From CAYMBL01 sp044225155 (GTDB lineage Bacteria; Planctomycetota; Phycisphaerae; UBA1845; Fen-1342): DNA of 6,308 nt. The notes beneath the pieces were generated by a model. The model did not search any database and was not told the DNA's origin. It saw only the letters and a list, made by a program, of their open reading frames with translations. Positions 1-6,113 of this stretch are shown piece by piece (the first letter of the stretch is position 1; every line of letters starts with the position of its first letter). The stretch lies in NCBI GenBank assembly GCA_044225155.1, contig JBGAJB010000210.1:1-6308 (forward strand). The letters are read 5' to 3'. A program made the translations under genes and the position numbers.

Positions 1-143
1 GAAAAACGGACTGCAGGCACCGAACGGCGAGCGCGCTGCCGTTGCGATATTCGTATCTCGATATCGGTGTCCCGGTGCCGGTTTCCCAGCGAGACGGGTC
101 CGCTCGGAGCGCCGGGTTTCCGCTGGATTTGTGATGGGCGAGA

Positions 144-185
144 CTTCCCGCCTCGCGGCTTGGCGGAAGCCTGGCCCTCTCGGTG
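144..185. repeat. Degenerate copy of a GC-rich palindromic repeat
   Basis: Bases 162-185 match 3656-3679 at 20 of 24 positions without gaps, reading GGCGG(A/G)AGCCT(G/C)GCCCTC. In this copy CTTCCCGCC (144-152) can also pair with GGCGGAAG (162-169), with one bulged base. Two related copies in unrelated spacers suggest a dispersed intergenic repeat rather than a site specific to one gene. No mobility gene is nearby. Confidence 0.45.
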
Positions 186-367
186 CCTGTCCGCGAATCA
201 AGTGAAGGCCTATCGCAATCAACGACAGCTGGCGCTTCAACTTCGGTGCCGGCGTTTCGCGCTGACCAGCATCCAATTCGCTCAATGGTTTGCCCTGTGA
301 TCCAATGGCCTCCGGTACTGTGTCTCGACGAAGCTTGGGAGCGGCCGAACGCAGTTCGCGTCGTTAC

Positions 368-376
368 GGGAGGGAG
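368..376 (+). promoter_or_regulatory. Shine-Dalgarno that favours the GTG start of the glycosidase
   Basis: The purine run GGGAGGGAG ends 6 bases before the GTG at 383. The upstream in-frame starts (TTG 290, ATG 305, GTG 320, TTG 335) have no comparable site, so this motif decides the start chosen for the glycosidase. Confidence 0.55.
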
Positions 377-382
377 CGGCGA

Positions 383-2419
383 GTGGAACCCCTAAGTCCC
401 GCCATCTTTTGGTTCATAGGCGCTCTTTTTGTATTCGAACCAATTTGCGCCCCCACTGACCTCCCCCGCACCGGCGCCAACCACGCCTACGTCTCCAATC
501 GCGCCCCGCTTCAGCCGGCTGCGCTCATCAAGCTGCCCGTCGCTTCCTTCAAACCTGCCGGCTGGCTCGGAAAAATCCTCACGCTGCAGCGCGACGGGCT
601 GACCGGGCATCTCGGTGAGATCAGCGTCTGGCTGACGCGCGACGGAAACGCCTGGCTGAACCCGGCCGGGCAGGGCAAGTATGGCTGGGAGGAAGTGCCG
701 TATTGGCTGCGCGGCTATGCGCGGCTCGCGTACACGCTCGGCGATCCGCGCATGCTCGAAGAGGCGAAGGTGTGGATCGACGCGACGCTCGGCAGCCAGC
801 GGGAAAACGGAGACTTCGGGCCGATCCAGATGAAAAACGGCCATCGTGACCTGTGGGCCCAGATGCTCATGCTGCAGGTGTTGCAGGCGCACCACGAATT
901 CACCGGCGATGAGCGCGTGCTGCCGTTCATGAAGCGCTATTTTCAGTGGCAGGCGACGCTGCCCGACGGCGAGTTCCTCCAGGACTATTGGGAAAACAGC
1001 CGCGGCGGCGACAACCTGGCCAGCGTCTACTGGCTTTTCAACCGCACCGGCGATGAGTTCCTGCTCGAACTCGCCCGCAAGATCGATCACAACACGGCCG
1101 ACTGGCGACAGGCCGACAATCTGCCCAACTGGCACGTCGTGAATATCGCGGAGTGTTTCCGCGCGCCGGCTACGTTCTGGCTGCAAAGCGCGCAGCAGAA
1201 GGACCTCGACGCCTCCTATCGCGATTTCGCCCTGGTCCGCGAACGCTATGGCCAGGTGCCCGGCGGCATGTTTGGCGCCGACGAAAACGCGCGCCCTGGG
1301 CACACCGATCCGCACCAGGCGGCCGAGACGTGCAGCTTCGTTGAACAATTGCAATCGAACCGCGCGATGCTTGAAATCACGGGCGATCCGCTGTGGGCGG
1401 AAAACAGCGAGGACGTCGCGTTCAACACGCTGCCGGCCGCTTTCACGCCCGACTATCGCGCGCTGCGTTACCTGACCGCGCCGAATCAGGTGGTCAGCGA
1501 TGCCGCGAACCATGCGCCGGGCGTTGCGAACGAAGGGCCGTTTTTCCTGATGAATCCCTTCAGCAGCCGCTGCTGCCAGCACAATCACTCGAGCGCGTGG
1601 GTGAATTACGCCGAGAGCGCCTGGATGGCAACCAACGATGACGGTCTCGCGGCCGTGCTCTACGCCGAGGGCGAACTGCGGGCCAAGGCCGGCGCCGGCG
1701 GCAAGGCCGTGACCCTCGTGACGCGCACGCATTATCCGTTTGAGGAGGACGTCGTGATCCTCGTCGGCGCTTCGGAAGCCGGCGAATTTCCGCTCTACCT
1801 GCGGATTCCGACGTGGGCCGAAGGAGCGGAGATTCGCGTCAACTCTCAAGCGGCCGACGCCACGGCAAAGCCGGGGACGTATGCACGCCTCTCGCGTACG
1901 TGGAAGGCGGGGGACGAGATCGTCCTGCATCTACCGATGAAAGTGCGCGTTCGGACGTGGGAGAAAAACAATAACTGCATCAGCGTTGATTACGGTCCGC
2001 TGACTTTTTCGCTGCTGATCGAAGAGCGTTATCAACCGGTCGCGAGCGAAAAGACCGCCATCGCCGATTCGGGCTGGCAGCCGGGGGCGGATCCGAAGAA
2101 GTGGCCATCGCAGGAAATCCTGCCGGCCTCGCCGTGGAACTACGCGCTGCTGGTCGACAAGGCCGATCCCGCGAAGTCATTCCAAGTCATGCGCGCCCGC
2201 TGGCCGCGCGATGAGCAACCGTTTCTCAACGCCAATGCGCCGATTGGGTTGCGCGCCCGTGGCCGACTTTTGCCGCAGTGGAAACTCGATGAGAACGGGT
2301 TGGCCGGCGCGTTGCCGCAGAGTCCGGTGAAATCCGAGGAACCACTCACCGACCTGACATTGGTGCCCATGGGTGGCGCGCGACTGAGAATCGCCGCCTT
2401 TCCGGTGCTCGCCGATTAG
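383..2419 (+). CDS. Secreted GH127-like (DUF1680) glycoside hydrolase, probable beta-L-arabinofuranosidase family
   Basis: 678 aa from the GTG at 383. The family removes beta-L-arabinofuranosyl or related sugars from plant glycans and glycoproteins using a zinc-bound cysteine nucleophile. Seen here: a hydrophobic leader (about residues 7-22, ending near ICA) suggesting export; an alpha/alpha-barrel catalytic domain at about 50-430; then beta-rich domains with WKAGDEIVLHLPM (about 506-518) and DYGPLTF (about 536-542), both typical of DUF1680. The zinc set of characterised HypBA1 (Glu338, Cys340, Cys417, Cys418) maps to E315, C317, C397 and C398 in ETC and RCCQHN; C397 would be the nucleophile and E301 (in GADENA) a candidate acid/base. 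The CCQHN form differs from the common CCPPN, so this is a divergent subfamily and its substrate is uncertain. The leader from GTG begins Val-Glu and lacks the usual positive charge; an upstream start (305 or 335) would add an Arg-rich stretch. No transporter or partner enzyme is adjacent. Confidence 0.88.
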   Translation: MEPLSPAIFWFIGALFVFEPICAPTDLPRTGANHAYVSNRAPLQPAALIKLPVASFKPAGWLGKILTLQRDGLTGHLGEISVWLTRDGNAWLNPAGQGKYGWEEVPYWLRGYARLAYTLGDPRMLEEAKVWIDATLGSQRENGDFGPIQMKNGHRDLWAQMLMLQVLQAHHEFTGDERVLPFMKRYFQWQATLPDGEFLQDYWENSRGGDNLASVYWLFNRTGDEFLLELARKIDHNTADWRQADNLPNWHVVNIAECFRAPATFWLQSAQQKDLDASYRDFALVRERYGQVPGGMFGADENARPGHTDPHQAAETCSFVEQLQSNRAMLEITGDPLWAENSEDVAFNTLPAAFTPDYRALRYLTAPNQVVSDAANHAPGVANEGPFFLMNPFSSRCCQHNHSSAWVNYAESAWMATNDDGLAAVLYAEGELRAKAGAGGKAVTLVTRTHYPFEEDVVILVGASEAGEFPLYLRIPTWAEGAEIRVNSQAADATAKPGTYARLSRTWKAGDEIVLHLPMKVRVRTWEKNNNCISVDYGPLTFSLLIEERYQPVASEKTAIADSGWQPGADPKKWPSQEILPASPWNYALLVDKADPAKSFQVMRARWPRDEQPFLNANAPIGLRARGRLLPQWKLDENGLAGALPQSPVKSEEPLTDLTLVPMGGARLRIAAFPVLAD

Positions 2420-3041
2420 CCGATTCTGTGACGTAGCTGGATTTGGCCAGAAGCTGTGCGACTTGCGCTGAGCGTAGCGAACTAGGCGCCGAAAGCGGCA
2501 GCCGGACGCCGGGCACGCGAGCAGCCTCCGCGATTGCCGGTGGGAGAAGTTTGCTGGAACCCTACGAAATAGGTGGGCGGCCTGGCCTTATCCGATCACG
2601 CGCTCAAGGCGCCTACATCGGCGTCGGCAGCATGGCCTCCCTGGGTTCAGCGTATCGGTCCGCACAAACATGGACTCCCGGTCGCACAACGCAGGGGCTG
2701 CTCGCGGGCCCCAGCCCGCATTTGCACGACTATAGGCCGGTCAAAGAGCGAAATCCAAGCATGGCAGATTGCATGCCGCAAAGATATTTTCGTCGCTGCG
2801 CTATCGCGCGTCGCGCTCCTTGCCGACGGCGGTTCGACTCGGCATGCGTCGCCCCGTACCGTGCCGATGAGAAAGAAAAGCGATCGGCAAGCATCCAACA
2901 CTTTTGAAGTGCTGAATTTGTTCGCAAGATCGCGCCTATTTATGTGGAATTTACCTGCTCGCAACCGGAATCGAACTCGCGGTTAGGATGAAGCGTGCGC
3001 GACACGCGCCGATTCGATTTCTTCCAAACGGGGATCATCGC
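2420..3041. other. Long spacer with no convincing gene
   Basis: Open frames across this region on both strands start at weak codons, overlap each other, and give Arg/Ser/Cys-rich translations with no recognisable domain. No tRNA or other RNA gene folds convincingly. GC content falls toward about 2865-2960, as expected for the promoter region of the next gene; TATTTA at 2937-2942 could be a -10 element, but I find no good -35 partner. A decayed gene is possible, but I cannot identify its family. Confidence 0.5.
2704..2719. other. GC hairpin in the spacer
   Basis: GCGGGC (2704-2709) and GCCCGC (2714-2719) form a perfect 6-bp stem around the loop CCCA. No T run follows on either strand and it lies about 285 bases after the glycosidase stop, so a terminator role is weak. 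It may be chance in GC-rich DNA. Confidence 0.25.
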
Positions 3042-3626
3042 ATGCAGAAGAGCCGTCGCCGACGTTTATGGAAGATGCTGGGCTGGACGTTTGCGTCGAT
3101 CACGGCGCTCGCGGTCGCCGTGCGCATCGCCATCGCGCTTTCGGTTCTGCCGGCCGCCTCCGCTTACTCATTCGGTTCGAGCGCGATCGGCATGCGGAAT
3201 GGCGCGCTACAACTCGTCACGGCCAACAGCCCGCTCTCCGGCGACGGCAACACGTGGCTGGTCGGCACTGGGCGATTGCTGCTGGCGTATCCCGAGAAGC
3301 TGCTTCCGTCCCGCACGACGGCCGCGATGAGTTTCGGCGGCGGAGGAACCGCGACTGTGACTCTCAGCGTGCAGGCCTACTACGTCCCGTTGCCATTCAT
3401 CGCACTGATTTGCCTGGCGCTCGCGACGTTTTTCTTTTGGACGGGGCGGCCGCGGCCGCTAGCCGGGCATTGTTCCAAATGCGATTACGACCTGCGCGGC
3501 AATACAAGCGGGCGCTGCCCGGAATGCGGGACCGAGACGGCGGAACTTCGAGCAATTCTGAGAACGTGGATTCGGCGACTGCTGGGGATGCGGCGGCCGC
3601 GTGAGATGGTTCGCGCGGCTCATTAG
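3042..3626 (+). CDS. Membrane protein with C-terminal planctomycete-type YDLRG zinc ribbon
   Basis: 194 aa from the ATG at 3042, chosen because GGGGA lies 7 bases upstream; an in-frame ATG at 2988 would add 18 residues with a poorer ribosome site. Order of parts: a basic N-terminus (KSRRRR at 3-8); a hydrophobic segment at about 12-36; a 75-residue Ser/Gly/Thr-rich part with no family I recognise; a second hydrophobic segment at about 113-134; then a zinc ribbon with C144, C147, C159 and C162 enclosing YDLRG; and an Arg-rich tail. Positive-inside logic puts residues 37-112 outside the cytoplasm and the zinc ribbon inside. The first segment ends in LPAASA and could instead be a cleaved signal peptide. 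Such ribbons are common on otherwise unrelated planctomycete membrane proteins; their role is unknown to me. The gene stands alone and converges on pyrF. Confidence 0.8.
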   Translation: MQKSRRRRLWKMLGWTFASITALAVAVRIAIALSVLPAASAYSFGSSAIGMRNGALQLVTANSPLSGDGNTWLVGTGRLLLAYPEKLLPSRTTAAMSFGGGGTATVTLSVQAYYVPLPFIALICLALATFFFWTGRPRPLAGHCSKCDYDLRGNTSGRCPECGTETAELRAILRTWIRRLLGMRRPREMVRAAH

Positions 3627-3655
3627 GGGACGAGCGTAAACACAATTCGCGTCTC

Positions 3656-3680
3656 GGCGGGAGCCTCGCCCTCCCGGCGA
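3656..3680. repeat. GC-rich palindromic repeat between convergent genes
   Basis: CGGGAG (3658-3663) and CTCCCG (3671-3676) pair perfectly around the 7-base loop CCTCGCC. It is the cleaner partner of the degenerate copy at 162-185. It lies in the 80-base spacer between the stop codons of two convergent genes (3626 and 3707), so transcripts from either side would carry the hairpin and it could help end or stabilise both. No T run follows in either direction, so a classic intrinsic terminator is not supported. Confidence 0.5.
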
Positions 3681-3706
3681 ACCAGCGTTTGGAATCCTGC
3701 AGGTTG

Positions 3707-4645
3707 TTACGCCGGAAATGTCGTCGCGAATTCGCGCGCCGCGAGTTCGACGCAAACGCGCCAATCGCTGCCTGCGCGTTCACGAATTTGTGCGTTCTCA
3801 AAGGCGAAAATGACGGAGCGCGATGCATTTACGATCGCGCTGCCCGGCCGATCAGGAAGAAAACAAGCCTGGCACGCCTCGAGCGCTCCGCCCTGCGCGC
3901 CATAACCCGGCACGAGCAGCGGCGTCTGCGGCAGCGCGGCGCGTAACGCGCGGGTGCTCTGCAAATCTTTGGGAGCGACCACCGCGCCCACGCACGAAAG
4001 GCCGCCCACACCGAGCAGCGAAGAATTCTCAGCGCCCCAGCGTGCGACCAGCCGCGCCATGTGCTGATAGAACGCACCGCCTTCGCCGCTGAATTCATGC
4101 ACCTCGTCAGCGCCGGGGTCGCTTGGGCGCACGAGCACGTACATCCCGCGTCCGGTTTGCCGGGCGTATTCGATGAACGGCTTCACGGCACTTGCACCGA
4201 GATAGCCGGCGAGCGTCACCGCGTCCGGAATACGACCTGGGTCGATGTCGAGGTCAGGGCGGGCGATGTGCCCCTTGGCATAAAGCTTGGCCGTCGAGCC
4301 GATGTCGCCGCGCTTGACGTCGGCGATCACAAGCAGGCCCGCGGCGTGAGCGCGCTCGATCAGGCGATAGAACGCGGCGACACCCGCTTCGTAATACGCC
4401 TCGAAGAAACCACTGTTGATCTTCACGGCCGGAAACACCGCCGCAACGATGCGGATCACCTCGCCGCAGAATTCTTCGAGGGCCGCAACGCAAGAGGTGA
4501 CGGTCGCGGCGCGCGGCCGCAACGATTCCGGCAACTGTTCGACGACCGGATCGAGCCCCACAACCGCGGCCGTGCGGCGCGCGCGGATCGCCCGCGCGAG
4601 CCGATCGGCGTAGTGCTCCACCGCCGCGTGCTCCGGATTCGCCAC
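3707..4645 (-). CDS. pyrF: Orotidine 5'-phosphate decarboxylase (type 2)
   Basis: 312 aa from the GTG at 4645. It decarboxylates orotidine monophosphate to UMP, the last step of de novo pyrimidine synthesis, in the cytoplasm. Visible landmarks along the TIM barrel: VGLDP (29-33); VKINSGFFEAY (74-84); the catalytic DVKRGDIGSTA (109-119) with Asp109, Lys111 and Asp114; VTLAGYLG (143-150), where relatives usually have VTVNPYLG; LVRPSDPGA (171-179); LVPGYGAQGG (244-253); and NASRS (273-277) with the phosphate-binding Arg. The length and the KRGDIGSTA form fit the longer type-2 group rather than the E. coli type. The start is chosen because GGAG lies 5 bases upstream and ADRL...VGLDP then sits close to the N-terminus, as in relatives; an upstream TTG at 4714 would add 23 unlikely residues. 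It lies 113 bases downstream of the H1-like gene on the same strand, so read-through is possible. Confidence 0.95.
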   Translation of the reverse strand: MANPEHAAVEHYADRLARAIRARRTAAVVGLDPVVEQLPESLRPRAATVTSCVAALEEFCGEVIRIVAAVFPAVKINSGFFEAYYEAGVAAFYRLIERAHAAGLLVIADVKRGDIGSTAKLYAKGHIARPDLDIDPGRIPDAVTLAGYLGASAVKPFIEYARQTGRGMYVLVRPSDPGADEVHEFSGEGGAFYQHMARLVARWGAENSSLLGVGGLSCVGAVVAPKDLQSTRALRAALPQTPLLVPGYGAQGGALEACQACFLPDRPGSAIVNASRSVIFAFENAQIRERAGSDWRVCVELAAREFATTFPA

Positions 4646-4649
4646 ATCA

Positions 4650-4664
4650 ACTCCAGGGGGGGGA
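4650..4664 (-). promoter_or_regulatory. pyrF ribosome-binding site beside a run of eight C
   Basis: Read on the - strand, a tract of eight C is followed by TGGAG and, five bases on, the GTG start. An ATG in another frame overlaps the GTG by one base (ATGTG), so initiation could be shared between frames. The C tract is outside the coding region and does not threaten the reading frame if the GTG start is right. Confidence 0.5.
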
Positions 4665-4732
4665 AACTGCACGCCGCGGACTTCAACCGACAGCCGACCG
4701 CGCGCGTGCCGCAAGCACCCGCTTCAGTCGCC

Positions 4733-4744
4733 GCTCGGCCGAGC
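4733..4744. other. 12-bp palindrome between the H1-like gene and pyrF
   Basis: GCTCGGCCGAGC is perfectly self-complementary and starts about 15 bases after the H1-like stop codon. With a tight loop it could be a short terminator or processing hairpin, but no T run follows on the - strand. A 9-base direct repeat, CCGACAGCC, lies on either side (4687-4695 and 4751-4759). Function is not established. Confidence 0.25.
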
Positions 4745-4758
4745 AAGACGCCGACAGC

Positions 4759-5196
4759 CTAGTATTCGTCGTGATCGCCGCCGAGATCGAAATCGTCCTC
4801 TTCTTCGACTTCGGCTTCGTCCTCTTCCTCTTCGCCGGCGACGTCTTCAGAGCGGGGCGCTTCGTCATCATGATCGAACAACGAGCCGCGCATCGTCGCG
4901 GGCTCGACCGGCAGCGGCGCGGGCATCGTCGCCGGCGCAACCGACGCGATCGGCGCGCTCTTCACGGGGGTGGCCTTCATTTTGGGAGCGGCCGCCTTGG
5001 CCGCCTTGCGCGCCGCGACAGGCTTCTTCGCACTCTTGGCCGCGGGCTTGGCGGATTTGGTCGCGCCTGCCTTGGGCTTGCGGGCCTTCGGTTTGGCCGA
5101 CTTCTTTTTTGGCGTGCTCGTTTTTTTCTTCCCCGCCTTGGTGGTCTTCTTCGCCGTCTTCTTTGCGGGCTTCTTGCTGCCCTTCTTCTTGGCCAT
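4759..5196 (-). CDS. Histone H1-like lysine-rich protein with acidic tail
   Basis: 145 aa from an ATG preceded by GAGGG at 6 bases. Residues 1-80 contain 30 lysines in Ala/Pro/Ser/Thr-rich repeats (KKPAKK, AKKTTKAGKKK), like the C-terminal tail of eukaryotic histone H1 and bacterial H1-like DNA-binding proteins. Residues 81-100 form a Pro/Ala linker. Residues 108-145 hold 22 Asp/Glu, including EEEEDE and EEEDD. There is no acidic residue before position 98 and no lysine after 79, so the protein is split into two oppositely charged blocks. It has no folded domain, signal peptide or membrane segment that I recognise. The likely role, by composition only, is nucleoid or RNA binding, with the acidic tail masking or tuning the basic part. 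Composition alone cannot show homology to H1. The gene has its own candidate promoter and leader, with pyrF downstream. Confidence 0.82.
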   Translation of the reverse strand: MAKKKGSKKPAKKTAKKTTKAGKKKTSTPKKKSAKPKARKPKAGATKSAKPAAKSAKKPVAARKAAKAAAPKMKATPVKSAPIASVAPATMPAPLPVEPATMRGSLFDHDDEAPRSEDVAGEEEEDEAEVEEEDDFDLGGDHDEY

Positions 5197-5246
5197 GCTG
5201 CGCCCTCTGCGAGATGTTCCGACGCCGTGTCCGCGGATGGAACGCT

Positions 5247-5264
5247 GCCGAGATCCATCTCGGC
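5247..5264. promoter_or_regulatory. Perfect hairpin in the leader of the H1-like gene
   Basis: GCCGAGAT (5247-5254) and ATCTCGGC (5257-5264) are exact reverse complements around CC; in RNA a 7-bp stem with a 4-base loop is more likely. It lies about 50 bases before the H1-like start and inside the predicted transcript. No T run follows, so an attenuation or stability element is as likely as a terminator for the lipoprotein gene upstream. Confidence 0.4.
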
Positions 5265-5324
5265 GCGCCGCGTTTCGCCGATCAGCCGACCCGCGCGATC
5301 CGACGGGCCGTGCGCTGGCGCGGG

Positions 5325-5353
5325 ATTATGCGCGCGCTCTTTCTTCAGCACAA
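5325..5353 (-). promoter_or_regulatory. Candidate sigma-70 promoter for the H1-like gene
   Basis: On the - strand, TTGTGC (5353-5348) is followed after exactly 17 bases by CATAAT (5330-5325). The -10 matches the consensus at 5 of 6 positions and the -35 at 3 of 6. The position suits transcription of the H1-like gene, with a start near 5318. Planctomycete promoters are poorly characterised, so this is a pattern match only. Confidence 0.4.
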
Positions 5354-5365
5354 CGGCCGAAGAGT

Positions 5366-5377
5366 TGCGTTAACGCA
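5366..5377. promoter_or_regulatory. 12-bp palindrome upstream of the candidate promoter
   Basis: TGCGTTAACGCA is a perfect palindrome ending about 12 bases upstream of the -35 element. The position is suitable for a dimeric transcription factor. No known operator is matched. Confidence 0.3.
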
Positions 5378-5416
5378 GTCGGCGAACAGTGTGGCTCGTG
5401 ATAGGTTGCCGAACGT

Positions 5417-6103
5417 CTAATCTTCGATGATGTCGATCGTGCGGGAGCGGTCGCGGCGAAGACCCTCGCCGATCTGGGTAGCAGGGATCGGGTCGAGGCC
5501 GGTTGTGCGACCCGCATTGATGTAAGTCCTAATCTTGGAATCAGTTAGATCGTAGATGCCGATCGGCATGAATTCTTCGGGAAGCTGCCCGAACTTCGGG
5601 AACGGGTCGAAAAACACGCCCGCCCCGGCGCCGGCCGCGCCATGGCGATCAATCTGACCGCCGCCGTCAAACGGCGAGACGCCGTGTTCGGTTCCGCGCT
5701 CCGGGCGATAGAACGCGAGCAGATCGTCCTTCGCTTTCTTGGCCTCTTCCTCGGCCAGGTATTTCTTTTGTGCTTCGGTCAACGCGAGCTTGCTGTAGTC
5801 GGGAACAAGCCGCTTGGTCGGAGGCGAGTCGTAGCGCTCGACTCCAATCTTGGCCGGCAGCGTGCGCCGCGTGCGGCTGAAGTCGGGCAGCTCCGCGCTG
5901 CTCGGCGCCATCGTCGCGAGTTGCGGATCGGGCGAAATGCTGCCGCTGTCTGGTGCGGCCGATTTCGTCGCGGCGCCCGCGACGGGAGCGGCCGGCCGGG
6001 CCTGCGGCTGCGAGGGCTGCTTGGCGATTTCCTGGCGCGGCGCGGGCGCGGCACATCCGCCGATCAGAGTCAGCGCGCCAACAGCGGCCAGCAGCCTTCG
6101 CAT
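5417..6103 (-). CDS. Putative lipoprotein of unknown function
   Basis: 228 aa from the ATG at 6103. The N-terminus is a short lipoprotein signal, MRR followed by a hydrophobic stretch and LIGGC, with Cys17 as the likely lipidated residue. Residues 18-75 are Ala/Pro/Gln-rich and probably a flexible tether. Residues 76-135 are charged, and about 108-130 (LTEAQKKYLAEEEAKKAKDD) look like a helix. A Gly-rich stretch (147-163) leads to FFDPFPKFGQLPEEFMPIG and a compact end (184-228) containing IYDLTDSKIRTYINAG. I recognise no family. An upstream TTG at 6139 would run back into the amidotransferase gene and spoil the signal peptide, so it is rejected. The start is only 10 bases after the amidotransferase stop and has a weak ribosome site (AGGT 8 bases before), which suggests translational coupling. 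It most likely sits in a cell membrane facing the periplasm. Confidence 0.75.
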   Translation of the reverse strand: MRRLLAAVGALTLIGGCAAPAPRQEIAKQPSQPQARPAAPVAGAATKSAAPDSGSISPDPQLATMAPSSAELPDFSRTRRTLPAKIGVERYDSPPTKRLVPDYSKLALTEAQKKYLAEEEAKKAKDDLLAFYRPERGTEHGVSPFDGGGQIDRHGAAGAGAGVFFDPFPKFGQLPEEFMPIGIYDLTDSKIRTYINAGRTTGLDPIPATQIGEGLRRDRSRTIDIIED

Positions 6104-6113
6104 GGGGGCATAC

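Larger units (their letters stand above)
1..382. other. Upstream region with no supported gene
   Basis: Frame 1 is open from the window edge to a stop at 298-300, but the translation is rich in Arg and Cys, has no recognisable domain, and runs straight through the palindromic repeat at 144-185, so I do not call it a gene. The stretch is best read as intergenic sequence and the 5' region of the glycosidase gene. It holds the repeat copy and an inverted pair CGATAT (45-50) / ATATCG (61-66). The end of an unrelated gene truncated by the window cannot be excluded. Confidence 0.5.
5197..5416 (-). other. 220-base spacer and leader of the H1-like gene
   Basis: The spacer lies between the lipoprotein stop and the H1-like start, both on the - strand. 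No gene is supported. It contains, in transcription order, a 12-bp palindrome, a -35/-10 pair and a leader hairpin, listed separately. The implied 5' leader would be roughly 120 bases. Confidence 0.5.

Noticed and set aside
67..300. Frame open from the left edge to 300, possible truncated gene
   Set aside because: It is Cys/Arg-rich, lacks any domain, and passes through a palindromic repeat; it is most likely non-coding.
392..1930. 512-codon open frame on the - strand inside the glycosidase gene
   Set aside because: It is fully antisense to a well-supported gene, is rich in Arg/Val/Ala as expected from GC-rich reverse frames, and shows no family motif.
2443..2907. 154-codon + strand frame in the spacer, with a nested 137-codon frame at 2573-2986
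   Set aside because: The first starts at TTG, neither has a convincing ribosome site, the two overlap in different frames, and neither translation resembles a known family.
2961..2986. tRNA-like TTCGATT sequence on the - strand
   Set aside because: It resembles a T-loop, but the flanking bases pair only at the closing position, and no acceptor, D or anticodon arm can be drawn around it.
4061..4762. 233-codon + strand open frame opposite pyrF
   Set aside because: It is antisense to clear OMP decarboxylase motifs; its translation is Arg-rich with no recognisable domain.
4970..5401. + strand frame that looks like a hydrophobic membrane protein rich in Phe and Leu
   Set aside because: The Phe/Leu stretches are the reverse complement of Lys codons (AAG read as CTT/TTC) in the H1-like gene. 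The - strand frame has a proper start and ribosome site.
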